Below are positions 4,980 through 11,853 of a DNA stretch of 11,853 nt, in pieces; positions within the stretch are counted from its first letter, which is position 1, and each line of letters starts with the position of its first letter. A program made the translations under genes and the position numbers. The stretch spans positions 1 to 11,853 of the forward strand of contig JAEZLX010000171.1 in the NCBI GenBank assembly GCA_023415035.1, written 5' to 3'. The DNA comes from Pseudomonadota bacterium (lineage in GTDB: Bacteria > Pseudomonadota > Gammaproteobacteria > Burkholderiales > Burkholderiaceae_C). The notes beneath the pieces were generated by a model. That model made no database searches and was not told the origin of the DNA. It worked only from the letters and a program-made list of their open reading frames with translations.

Positions 4980-7895
4980 ATGTCCTTGTTTTTGCTGCTA
5001 TTACTGCCATTTGTCGGTAGCGCGGTCGCCGCGCTGCTTCCGACCAACGCCCGCAACATCGAATCGCTGTGGGCCGGGGCAGTAGCAGTGGGCGTGGCGG
5101 TGCCCATCGGCCTGCTGTATCCCGAGGTCGCCGCCGGCGGCGTCGTCACCGAACGCCTGACCTGGCTGCCCAGCCTGGGACTGGATCTGGTCATCCGCCT
5201 AGACGGCTTCGCCTGGATGTTTGCGATGCTGGTCAGCGGCATGGGGTTGCTGGTCATCATCTACGCGCGCTACTACCTCTCGCCCGAGGACCCGGCGGCA
5301 CGCTTCTATTCCCTGCTGCTGGGCTTCATGGGCGCCATGCTGGGCGTTGTGATCTCGGGCAACCTCGTGCAGATGGTGGTGTTCTGGGAACTGACCAGCG
5401 TGTTCTCGTTCCTGCTCATCGGCTACTGGACACACCGCAAGGATGCACGCCGCGGTGCGCGCATGGCCTTCACCGTCACCGCCACGGGTGGTCTGGCGCT
5501 GCTGGCCGGGGTGCTGCTGCTGGGCCACATTGCCGGCAGCCTGGAACTGGAGGCCGTGCTGGCGCAGGGCAGCCTCATCGAGACCAGCCCGATGTACCCT
5601 GTGGTGCTGGGCCTGATACTGGCCGGCGCCCTGACCAAGAGCGCCCAGGTGCCCTTCCACTTCTGGCTGCCGCACGCCATGGCCGCCCCAACGCCCGTGT
5701 CGGCCTACCTGCACTCGGCCACCATGGTCAAGGCCGGTGTGTTCCTGCTCGCGCGGCTGTGGCCGGTGCTCGCGGGCACCGAAGCCTGGTTCTGGATCGT
5801 GGGCGGCGCCGGCCTGGCCACGCTGCTGCTGGGCGCCTACGCCGCCATGTTCCAGAACGACCTCAAGGGTCTGCTGGCCTACTCCACCATCAGCCACCTG
5901 GGCCTGATGACGTTGGTGCTGGGCATGAACAGCCCCATGGCCGCCGTGGCCGCCGTCTTCCACATGATGAACCACGCCACCTTCAAGGCGTCGCTGTTCA
6001 TGTCGGTGGGCATCATCGACCACGAGACCGGCACCCGCGACATGCGGCGCCTGCAGGGTCTGTACCGGTCGATGCCGGTGACCGGCACGCTGGCCATCGT
6101 GGCCTGCGCGGCCATGGCGGGGGTGCCGCTGCTCAACGGCTTCCTGTCCAAGGAGATGTTCTTCGCCGAGACCGTGTACGTGCATGCCGGCCCCTGGATG
6201 CAGTACGTCCTGCCGGCGATGGCCACGCTGGCCGGCGTGTTCGCCGTGGTGTACTCGCTGCGCTTCGGCCATGACGTGTTCTTTGGCGACAAGCCCGAGA
6301 CGCCGCGACGCCCGCACGAGCCCACGCACTGGATGCGGGTGCCCGTGGAATTGCTGGTGCTGGCCTGCATCGTTGTCGGCACCATCCCGGCCTGGTCGGT
6401 CGGCCCGCTGCTGGCCACCGCCGCACAGCCGGTGGTTGGCGGCGAACTGCCCGAGTACAGCCTGTCCGTCTGGCACGGCTTCAACACACCGCTGGTCATG
6501 AGCCTGGTGGCGATGGCCGGCGGCATCGGCATCTATGTGCTGTTCGCCACCCGCTTCAAGAAGCGGCGCTCGCGGTCGGCGCCCGGCTTCGGCTGGCTCG
6601 ACGGCAAGCTGCTGTTCGAGCAGGCGCTCGCCCTCCTCACCGACGGTTCGCGCCGCCTGCTGCGGCTGGCCGGTACCCGGCGCCTGCAGCCCCAGCTGGC
6701 CACGATGGTGGTGATCGCGTGCCTGGCGGGCGTGGGCTCGTCGCTGATCGTGCCACTTTCGTGGGGCGACCGCATGCGTGTGCCCGCCACCCCCGAGTTC
6801 GCGATCCTGTGGGCCGTCGCCGGCGCCTGCGCCATCGGCGTCGCCATCCAGGCCAAGTTCCACCGGCTGATGGCCCTGATCCTGCTCAGCGTGGTCGGCC
6901 TGGCGCTGTGCATCACCTTCGCCTGGTTCTCGGCGCCCGACCTGGCCCTCACACAGCTGGCGGTCGAGGTGGTGACCATGGTGCTGTTCCTGCTGGGCCT
7001 GCGCTGGATGCCCAAACGGATCGAGCAGGACGAGGCGCCCTTCACCTCTCGCATCTGGTGGCGGCGCCGGCGCGACCTGCTGATCGCCGTACTCGTCGGC
7101 GTGGGCCTCTCGGCCCTGTCGTACGCCCTGCTCACCCGCCAGGCGCCGATGTCGATCTCACCCTACTACATCGAGAACGCGCTGCCGCTGGGAGGTGGCA
7201 CCAACGTGGTCAACGTGATGCTGGTGGATTTCCGTGCCTTCGACACGCTGGGCGAGATTACCGTGCTGGGCATCGTGGGCCTGACGGTCTATGCGCTTCT
7301 GCGGCGCTTCCGCCCGCCGGTGGAAGTGATCGACCAGCCTGCACAACAGCGTGCCATTGCACAGGAAGAACCGAGCGACCTGGTGACCCGCGAGACCGAT
7401 GACCACACGACGACGCCCCAGCCGTACCTGGAAGTGCCGGCGGTGCTGGTGCGCCTGCTGCTGCCGGTGTCGGCGGTGTTCGCCTTCCACCTGTTCATGC
7501 GGGGCCACAACGAACCCGGCGGCGGTTTCGTGGCCGGTCTGGTGGTGGCCATCGCCTTCATCGCCCAGTACATGGTCAGCGGCACCCGCTGGGTGGAAGA
7601 GCGCATGCGACTGATGCCGCCGCAATGGGTCGGTTTCGGCCTGCTGGCCGCCCTGCTCACCGGCCTGGGCGCCATCGCCGCCGGTTACCCGTTCCTGACC
7701 ACCCACACGGCCCATGTCACCTGGCCCCTGGTCGGTGAAATCCACCTGCCGACCGCGGCGCTGTTCGACCTGGGTGTGTTCGCCGTCGTCGTGGGAGCCA
7801 CACTGCTAATGCTCACTGCCCTTGCCCACCAGTCCCTGCGCGCGCGCCGCCGCCAGGCCACCATCGAACACGCCGCCGACGGGGAGAGCCGCTGA
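4980..7895 (+). CDS. mrpA: Mrp-type cation/proton antiporter subunit A fused to subunit B (MrpA-MrpB)
   Basis: A 971-residue polytopic inner-membrane protein, the largest subunit of the Mrp/Mnh/Pha/Sha Na+(K+)/H+ antiporter. Residues 1-about 470 are the NuoL-like proton-translocating part. E137 (FWELTSVFSFLLIGYW), K220 (LTKSAQVPFHFWLPHAMAAP), K251 and K336 match charged residues of the ion path in complex I-like antiporters. Residues about 570-680 carry the DUF4040/MbhD-like segment with E663 in LTQLAVEVVTMVLF. About 700-775 carry the MbhE-like segment, with D750, D755 and E759 in VDFRAFDTLGEI. Residues about 817-950 are a full MrpB domain (FHLFMRGHNEPGGGF at 836-850), joined through a hydrophilic linker (about 780-815). 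There is no internal restart for mrpB, so this is the fused, six-gene (group 2) form known from many proteobacteria. I chose ATG 4980 (MSLFLLLLLPF), typical of the family. An in-frame ATG at 4938 lies inside the palindrome. Neither start has a ribosome site. The stop overlaps mrpC by 1 nt. Confidence 0.95.
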   Translation: MSLFLLLLLPFVGSAVAALLPTNARNIESLWAGAVAVGVAVPIGLLYPEVAAGGVVTERLTWLPSLGLDLVIRLDGFAWMFAMLVSGMGLLVIIYARYYLSPEDPAARFYSLLLGFMGAMLGVVISGNLVQMVVFWELTSVFSFLLIGYWTHRKDARRGARMAFTVTATGGLALLAGVLLLGHIAGSLELEAVLAQGSLIETSPMYPVVLGLILAGALTKSAQVPFHFWLPHAMAAPTPVSAYLHSATMVKAGVFLLARLWPVLAGTEAWFWIVGGAGLATLLLGAYAAMFQNDLKGLLAYSTISHLGLMTLVLGMNSPMAAVAAVFHMMNHATFKASLFMSVGIIDHETGTRDMRRLQGLYRSMPVTGTLAIVACAAMAGVPLLNGFLSKEMFFAETVYVHAGPWMQYVLPAMATLAGVFAVVYSLRFGHDVFFGDKPETPRRPHEPTHWMRVPVELLVLACIVVGTIPAWSVGPLLATAAQPVVGGELPEYSLSVWHGFNTPLVMSLVAMAGGIGIYVLFATRFKKRRSRSAPGFGWLDGKLLFEQALALLTDGSRRLLRLAGTRRLQPQLATMVVIACLAGVGSSLIVPLSWGDRMRVPATPEFAILWAVAGACAIGVAIQAKFHRLMALILLSVVGLALCITFAWFSAPDLALTQLAVEVVTMVLFLLGLRWMPKRIEQDEAPFTSRIWWRRRRDLLIAVLVGVGLSALSYALLTRQAPMSISPYYIENALPLGGGTNVVNVMLVDFRAFDTLGEITVLGIVGLTVYALLRRFRPPVEVIDQPAQQRAIAQEEPSDLVTRETDDHTTTPQPYLEVPAVLVRLLLPVSAVFAFHLFMRGHNEPGGGFVAGLVVAIAFIAQYMVSGTRWVEERMRLMPPQWVGFGLLAALLTGLGAIAAGYPFLTTHTAHVTWPLVGEIHLPTAALFDLGVFAVVVGATLLMLTALAHQSLRARRRQATIEHAADGESR

Positions 7896-8239
7896 TGGAA
7901 GTCATCGTCTCCATCGCCATCGGCATCATGGCCGGTGCCGGCATCTGGCTGGTGCTGCGCCCGCGGACCTTCCAGGTGCTGTTCGGGCTGTCGCTGCTGT
8001 CCTACGCCATCAACCTGTTCATCTTCAGCGTGGGCAGCCTCTCCATCGACGAGGAGCCCATCGTGCGCACCGGCCAGTCGGCCAATCTGGCCAACTACAC
8101 CGACCCGCTGCCGCAGTCGCTGGTGCTCACCGCGATCGTCATCGGCTTTGCCACCACGGCACTGCTGCTGGTGGTGCTGCTGGCCCTGCGCGGACTGTCG
8201 GGCGGTGACCATGTGGACGGCCAGGAGGAAAGGCGCTGA
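7895..8239 (+). CDS. mrpC: Mrp antiporter subunit C (NuoK-like)
   Basis: A 114-residue membrane protein with three predicted transmembrane helices (about 2-20, 27-48, 72-98), homologous to NuoK of complex I. The segment PQSLVLTAIVIGFATTALLL (73-92) is the family signature (DPLPQALVLTAIVI type). In the Mrp complex MrpC packs against MrpA and MrpD and contributes to the proton pathway. The start ATG 7895 overlaps the mrpA stop TGA by one base (TGATG), and GGGGAGAG at 7881-7888 provides the ribosome site, so the two are translationally coupled. The C-terminal tail (about 100-114) is hydrophilic. Confidence 0.95.
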   Translation: MEVIVSIAIGIMAGAGIWLVLRPRTFQVLFGLSLLSYAINLFIFSVGSLSIDEEPIVRTGQSANLANYTDPLPQSLVLTAIVIGFATTALLLVVLLALRGLSGGDHVDGQEERR

Positions 8240-9882
8240 TGAACGTGCTTGACCACCTGATCGTCGCACCGGTGCTGCTGCCGCTGCTGACGGCCGCGCT
8301 GATGCTGCTCCTGGGTGACGGACGACGCAACCTCAAGGCCGTCGTCAACGTCATTTCCACCACCGCAGGTCTGCTGCTGGCCATCTACCTGCTGGTGCGC
8401 GTGCAGTCCGAAGGGCCTGCCGCCTTCGGCATCTACCTGCCGGGCAACTGGCCCGTACCCTACGGCATCGTGCTGGTAGCCGACCGCCTTTCGGCCCTGC
8501 TGGCCGTGCTCGCCGGCTCGGTGGGTCTGGCCGGCCTGCTGTTCGCGCTGGCCCGCTGGCACAACGCGGGGGTGTACTTCCATACCCTATTCCAGCTGCA
8601 GCTGATGGGCCTGTACGGTGCCTTCCTCACGGCCGACCTGTTCAACCTGTTCGTGTTCTTCGAGGTGCTGCTGGCCGCCAGCTACGGGCTGCTGCTGCAC
8701 GGGGGCGGTCCCGCGCGCGTGCGCGCAGGCCTGCACTACATCGTCATCAACCTGATGGCATCGCTGCTGTTCCTCATCGGTGTGGCGGTGCTCTACGGCG
8801 TGACGGGCACGCTGAACATGGCCGACATGGCGCTCAAGCTCAGCCTCGTTCCCGAGAGCGACCGCGGCCTGCTGCACGCGGGTGCGGCCATCCTGGCCAT
8901 CGCCTTCCTGGCCAAGGCCGCGCTGTGGCCGCTGAACTTCTGGCTGCCACCGGCCTATTCGGCGGCCAGCGCACCGGCATCGGCCATTTTCGCGATCCTC
9001 ACCAAGGTGGGTGTCTATGCGGTGCTGCGCCTGTGGACGCTGTGCTTTCCCCCCAGCGCGGGCGAATCGGCCGGCTTCGGTGGCGAGGTGCTGGTCTGGG
9101 GTGGCCTGCTCACGCTGGCTTTCGGTGCCATCGGCATGATGGCCTCGCAGCAGATCGGACGCCTGGCCGGCTACAGCGTGATTGCCTCTTCCGGCACCCT
9201 CATCGCCGCCATCGGCTTCGACAACCCCACGCTCAGCGGCGGCGCCCTGTTCTACCTGGCCAGCTCCACCCTGGCTGCCGGTGCGCTGTTCCTGCTGGTC
9301 GAGCTGATGGAGCGCGCACGCCAGGTGGAGGTCGATCCGCCCGAGCTGGACGACGGCAACTACGCGCTGCCCACCTTCTTCGACGCCGAGCCACCCCCGG
9401 GCACCAACCTCGACGATGACGAGGAGGCGCTCATCGGCCGCGCCATCCCGGCCTCGGTGGCGTTCCTTGGCCTGGCCTTCATGCTCTGCACCATGGTCAT
9501 CGCGGGGCTGCCGCCCCTGACGGGTTTCGTGGGCAAGCTGGCCATGCTCACCGCCCTGGTCGATTTCGGCAGCACGGCCTCCTGGCTGCTGTTCGGCCTG
9601 CTCATCGTCTCCGGCCTGCTGGCCGTGATCGCCCTGATGCGCGTGGGCATCCGCCACTTCTGGACGGCCCAGGACCGCCCCGCACCGCGGCTGCGCGTGG
9701 TCGAAACCGTGCCGATCGCCGGCCTCCTGCTGGCCGTGATGACGATGGTCTGGCAGGCTGAAGACGTGCTCGCCTACACGCGCGCGACGGCCGAGTCGCT
9801 GCACACGCCCTCGCGCTACATCGAGGCGGTGATGAGCGCGCGCCCCGTGCCCAACCCCGCCCCCGCCGGAGTCGCCCCATGA
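8239..9882 (+). CDS. mrpD: Mrp antiporter subunit D (NuoN/NuoM-like)
   Basis: A 547-residue polytopic membrane protein of the proton-conducting antiporter family (Proton_antipo_M), the second channel-like subunit beside MrpA. Functional landmarks: E142 in VFFEVLLAASYGLLLHG, K226 in FLAKAALWPLNFWLPPAYSA, and K256 in ILTKVGVYAVLRLW. These match the glutamate and lysines essential for proton movement in MrpD, NuoM and NuoN. A strongly acidic, hydrophilic loop of about 40 residues (361-399, with DDDEEA at 392-397) separates transmembrane segments; a loop of this sort occurs in other proteobacterial MrpD proteins. The start ATG 8239 overlaps the mrpC stop by one base, with a strong AGGAGG ribosome site just upstream (8223-8228). 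The stop overlaps mrpE by 4 nt (ATGA). Confidence 0.95.
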   Translation: MNVLDHLIVAPVLLPLLTAALMLLLGDGRRNLKAVVNVISTTAGLLLAIYLLVRVQSEGPAAFGIYLPGNWPVPYGIVLVADRLSALLAVLAGSVGLAGLLFALARWHNAGVYFHTLFQLQLMGLYGAFLTADLFNLFVFFEVLLAASYGLLLHGGGPARVRAGLHYIVINLMASLLFLIGVAVLYGVTGTLNMADMALKLSLVPESDRGLLHAGAAILAIAFLAKAALWPLNFWLPPAYSAASAPASAIFAILTKVGVYAVLRLWTLCFPPSAGESAGFGGEVLVWGGLLTLAFGAIGMMASQQIGRLAGYSVIASSGTLIAAIGFDNPTLSGGALFYLASSTLAAGALFLLVELMERARQVEVDPPELDDGNYALPTFFDAEPPPGTNLDDDEEALIGRAIPASVAFLGLAFMLCTMVIAGLPPLTGFVGKLAMLTALVDFGSTASWLLFGLLIVSGLLAVIALMRVGIRHFWTAQDRPAPRLRVVETVPIAGLLLAVMTMVWQAEDVLAYTRATAESLHTPSRYIEAVMSARPVPNPAPAGVAP

Positions 9883-10367
9883 AGCGCCTGCTGCCTTCGC
9901 CCTGGCTGTCGCTTGGCATCTTCCTCGGCTGGCTGTTGCTGGTGCGCAGCACCAGTGAGGGCCAGATCATCCTGGCTGCCATCGTGGCCGTGGCCATGCC
10001 GCTGCTGATGTCGCCGCTGCGACCCCGGCCCGGGCCGTTGCGCCACTGGGGCGTGCTCATCATGCTGATCCTGCGCGTCGGGCATGACGTGCTGCTATCG
10101 GCCATTCAGGTGTCGGTCAGCATCGTGCGCGGCCGGCGCCGCCCGCCCAACGGACAGTTCGTGGAGATTCCGCTGGAGCTGCGCGACATCCATGCACTGG
10201 CCGCGCTGACCATGATCACGGCGGTGGTGCCTGGCACGGTCTGGTCCGAACTGGCCGCCGACCGAAGCGTGCTGCTGCTGCACGTGTTCGACCTGGAGAA
10301 CGCGGCGGATTTCGTTCGCCAGTTCAAGGCCCGCTACGAACGCCCGCTCAAGGAGATCTTCGAATGA
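9879..10367 (+). CDS. mrpE: Mrp antiporter subunit E
   Basis: A 162-residue protein of the MNHE family. Two hydrophobic stretches near the N-terminus (about 10-26 and 29-46) and one at about 57-80 anchor a C-terminal cytoplasmic domain. The signature ALAALTMITAVVPGTVWSEL (107-126) and the following LLLHVFDLENAADF are conserved in MrpE. MrpE has no complex I counterpart. It is needed for assembly or full activity of the Mrp complex, as shown in other species. The start overlaps mrpD by ATGA, with GGAG at 9868-9871. The stop overlaps mrpF by ATGA. Confidence 0.95.
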   Translation: MKRLLPSPWLSLGIFLGWLLLVRSTSEGQIILAAIVAVAMPLLMSPLRPRPGPLRHWGVLIMLILRVGHDVLLSAIQVSVSIVRGRRRPPNGQFVEIPLELRDIHALAALTMITAVVPGTVWSELAADRSVLLLHVFDLENAADFVRQFKARYERPLKEIFE

Positions 10368-10642
10368 GCCCGCTGCTTTCCGTGGCCGTCACGGCCACGC
10401 TCGTGATGTACATGCTGGCCATTGCCATCGGCTTGCTGCGCGTGTTGCGTGGCCCCACCGCGCAGGACCGCGTGCTGGCACTGGACTTCATCTACGTGGT
10501 CGGCATGCTGGTCATGCTGGCCCTGGCCATCCGCTATGACAGCGCCATGTACTTCGAAGGTGCGCTGCTGATGGTGCTGTTCGGCTTCGTCGGCTCCGTG
10601 GCCGCGGCCAAGTTCCTGCTGCGCGGGGAGGTGATCGAGTGA
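10364..10642 (+). CDS. mrpF: Mrp antiporter subunit F
   Basis: A 92-residue membrane protein with three predicted helices. The motif LRGPTAQDRVLALDFI at 28-43 is diagnostic of MrpF/MnhF/PhaF, and D35 is the conserved acidic residue implicated in ion exchange in studied homologues. AGGAG at 10351-10355 precedes ATG 10364 by 8 nt. The gene overlaps mrpE by 4 nt and mrpG by 1-4 nt, which implies coupled translation. Length is usual for the family. Confidence 0.95.
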   Translation: MSPLLSVAVTATLVMYMLAIAIGLLRVLRGPTAQDRVLALDFIYVVGMLVMLALAIRYDSAMYFEGALLMVLFGFVGSVAAAKFLLRGEVIE

Positions 10643-11004
10643 TGGCACCGGACATGCCGCCCGTCTCCGACATCATGGTGGCGCTGCTCATGCTGGCCAG
10701 CGGCGCGACGGCCCTGATTTCCGCGCTCGGCCTGCTGCGGCTGCCGAACTTCTTCCTGCGCATGCACGCGCCGGCCCTGACCTCCACACTGGGCGCGTGG
10801 CTGATCACCTTTGCCTCCATCGTCCACTTCAGCACGCGCGGCGCAGGCCTGTCGCTGCATGTGTGGCTGATCATCATCGTGCTGTCGATCACCGCCCCTG
10901 TGACGACCATCGTACTCGCCCGCGCCGCGCTGTTCCGCCGCCGCCGCGCCGGGGACCCGCTGCCCCCCCCTTTGGGAACACAGGCCAGCGTCAGGCGCGA
11001 TTGA
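10642..11004 (+). CDS. mrpG: Mrp antiporter subunit G
   Basis: A 120-residue membrane protein with three predicted helices, the last subunit of the operon. The family motif GLLRLPNFFLRMHAPALTSTLG (about 30-51) is present. The third position after LRL-P is Asn, where most MrpG proteins have Asp (LPDFY type). The start is either ATG 10642 (TGATG overlap with mrpF) or GTG 10639 (one residue longer, GTGA overlap). GGGAGG at 10626-10631 serves both. I prefer ATG. The C-terminal tail (about 103-120) is hydrophilic, Pro/Arg-rich, and encoded partly by a run of eight C residues at 10963-10970, where an indel would alter only the tail. Confidence 0.93.
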   Translation: MAPDMPPVSDIMVALLMLASGATALISALGLLRLPNFFLRMHAPALTSTLGAWLITFASIVHFSTRGAGLSLHVWLIIIVLSITAPVTTIVLARAALFRRRRAGDPLPPPLGTQASVRRD

Positions 11005-11040
11005 CGCACGGCAACCTTCGCGCCAGGCCAAGGCCGTGCG
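11005..11040 (+). terminator. Candidate hairpin immediately after mrpG
   Basis: CGCACGGC (11005-11012) pairs perfectly with GCCGTGCG (11033-11040) across a 20-nt loop, starting one base after the mrpG stop. There is no U-tract. It is a plausible operon-end structure (3' stabilising or weak terminator) in a convergent spacer, but this is inferred from position. Confidence 0.3.
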
Positions 11041-11062
11041 ATTCATGGGCGGTGGGTCCGCA

Positions 11063-11083
11063 AGGCCATCGTGCGGATGGCCT
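11063..11083. terminator. Candidate bidirectional hairpin between the convergent mrpG and fumarylacetoacetase genes
   Basis: AGGCCATC (11063-11070) pairs perfectly with GATGGCCT (11076-11083) over a 5-nt loop, an 8-bp GC-rich stem lying 15 nt from the fumarylacetoacetase stop. Both genes point towards it, as expected of a shared terminator. Neither strand has a U-run after the stem, so the call stays tentative. Confidence 0.4.
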
Positions 11084-11097
11084 GACCGGGAACCTGC

Positions 11098-11853
11098 TCA
11101 GCGCGTGCGCGCGGGCAGCACGGTGCCGCGGCATTCGCCGAAGCCGATGCGGGCGGCACCTTCTTTCTCGCACCAGCCGCGGATCACGACCGAGTCGCCA
11201 TCCTCCAGCCAGGTGCGGGTTTCGCCACCGGGCAGCTGCACCGGGTTCTTGCCGCCACCGGTCAGCTCGATCAGGGCGCCGGCCTGCTCCAGCGTCGGAC
11301 CCGAGAGTGTGCCGCTGCCCAGCAGGTCACCCGGCTGCAGGTTGCAGCCGTTGACCGTGTGGTGGGTCACCATCTGGGCCACGGTCCAGTAGGCGTGTCG
11401 GTAGCTCGTGCGGCAGATGGGGGCATCGGCCTGGCCGGCCTGCTGCATGGCCGGCGTGAGCAGGCCCACCTCGAGCTGGATGTCGATGGCGCCGCGGGTG
11501 CGGTTGGCCTCGCTGTCCAAGTATGGCAAAGGCTGCGGATCCTCGGCCGGATGCGAGAACGGCACGCGGTACGGTGCCAGCGCGTCAAGCGTCACCACCC
11601 AAGGCGAGATGGTGGTGGCGAAGTTCTTGGCCAGGAACGGGCCCAGCGGCTGGTATTCCCAGGCCTGGATGTCACGCGCCGACCAGTCGTTGAGCAGGCA
11701 GATGCCGAACACGTGCTCTTCGGCCTCTCCGATCTCGATCGGGTCGCCCAGCTCGTTGCCAGCGCCGACGAAGACGCCCAGCTCCAGCTCGATGTCCAGG
11801 CGCTTGCAGGGACCGAAGTTCGGCTGCGAGGCACCCGGCGGCATGGTTTGGCC
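11098..11853 (-). CDS. fahA: Fumarylacetoacetase, C-terminal part, cut by window edge
   Basis: The final 251 codons are present; the frame is open to the window edge, so the N-terminal domain lies to the right. The enzyme hydrolyses fumarylacetoacetate to fumarate and acetoacetate, the last step of tyrosine/homogentisate catabolism, in the cytosol. Compared with the human enzyme from memory, window residues E22 and E24 (DIELELGVFVG), D56 (NDWSARDIQ), K76 (GPFLAKNF) and T182 (GSGTLSGP) correspond to the metal ligands E199, E201 and D233 and to catalytic K253 and T350. VTHHTVNGCNLQPGDLLGSG (162-181) is the family signature, and IGFGECRGTVLPA near the end is conserved. The Met at 11844 is internal, not the start. 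It converges on the mrp operon. The gene immediately upstream (off window) is often a homogentisate 1,2-dioxygenase, but that cannot be checked here. Confidence 0.94.
   Translation of the reverse strand, partial: GQTMPPGASQPNFGPCKRLDIELELGVFVGAGNELGDPIEIGEAEEHVFGICLLNDWSARDIQAWEYQPLGPFLAKNFATTISPWVVTLDALAPYRVPFSHPAEDPQPLPYLDSEANRTRGAIDIQLEVGLLTPAMQQAGQADAPICRTSYRHAYWTVAQMVTHHTVNGCNLQPGDLLGSGTLSGPTLEQAGALIELTGGGKNPVQLPGGETRTWLEDGDSVVIRGWCEKEGAARIGFGECRGTVLPARTR

Noticed and set aside
5199..6863. A 554-residue minus-strand open frame opposite mrpA, and similar long frames at 8587-9804 opposite mrpD.
   Set aside because: Gln/His/Arg/Gly-rich shadow translations of membrane-protein genes, with no domain and no start signals.
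9319..9438. The acidic 40-residue loop of MrpD as a possible inserted domain.
   Set aside because: Hydrophilic acidic loops at this position occur in other proteobacterial MrpD proteins, and base composition does not change across it.
11098..11844. Methionine at 11844 as the start of a short fumarylacetoacetate hydrolase-like protein.
   Set aside because: The frame stays open to the window edge and the sequence before and after this Met aligns inside full-length fumarylacetoacetase, so it is an internal residue of a truncated view.

Overview
The window is GC-rich and almost completely coding. The codon bias, the Bug-type (tripartite tricarboxylate transporter) periplasmic receptor, the acetoacetyl-CoA synthetase and the fused MrpA-MrpB antiporter subunit together suggest a chromosomal segment of a betaproteobacterium of the order Burkholderiales, perhaps Comamonadaceae. 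That taxonomic placement is inference. I see no mobile element, CRISPR array, rRNA or tRNA.

Layout. (1) 1-2238, minus strand: acetoacetyl-CoA synthetase (229-2238) followed 46 nt downstream by the first 60 codons of a Bug-family solute-binding protein, which runs off the left edge. (2) 2239-2374: a divergent control region with a LysR-type T-N11-A palindrome. (3) 2375-4901, plus strand: a LysR-type regulator, whose frame has no stop at the expected place and runs 92 nt into the next gene, then an acetyl-CoA hydrolase / succinyl-CoA:acetate CoA-transferase family enzyme. (4) 4902-4979: an AT-rich spacer with phased A-tracts and a perfect 13-bp inverted repeat. (5) 4980-11004, plus strand: a complete six-gene Mrp (Mnh/Pha/Sha) multisubunit cation/proton antiporter operon. 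Its order is mrpA-B (fused), C, D, E, F, G, and every junction overlaps by 1 or 4 nt. (6) 11005-11097: a short convergent spacer with two hairpins. (7) 11098-11853, minus strand: the C-terminal part of fumarylacetoacetase, running off the right edge.

How they work together. The synthetase, the CoA-transferase and fumarylacetoacetase all touch acetoacetate, acetate or CoA-ester metabolism. Fumarylacetoacetase releases fumarate and acetoacetate at the end of tyrosine/homogentisate breakdown. Acetoacetyl-CoA synthetase can reactivate that acetoacetate for thiolysis or polyhydroxybutyrate synthesis. The LysR protein sits between the synthetase and the CoA-transferase and is the obvious candidate regulator of both. 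The Mrp operon is a separate membrane module that exports Na+ (or K+/Li+) in exchange for protons. It supports pH and sodium homeostasis, and nothing in the sequence ties it to the flanking catabolic genes.

Overall this is a well-understood set of gene families. I do not see an undescribed system. The points worth a second look are the abnormal 3' end of the lysR gene, the palindrome and A-tracts in front of mrpA, the T-N11-A box overlapping the lysR start codon, and the possibility that lysR and mrpA are translated from leaderless mRNAs.
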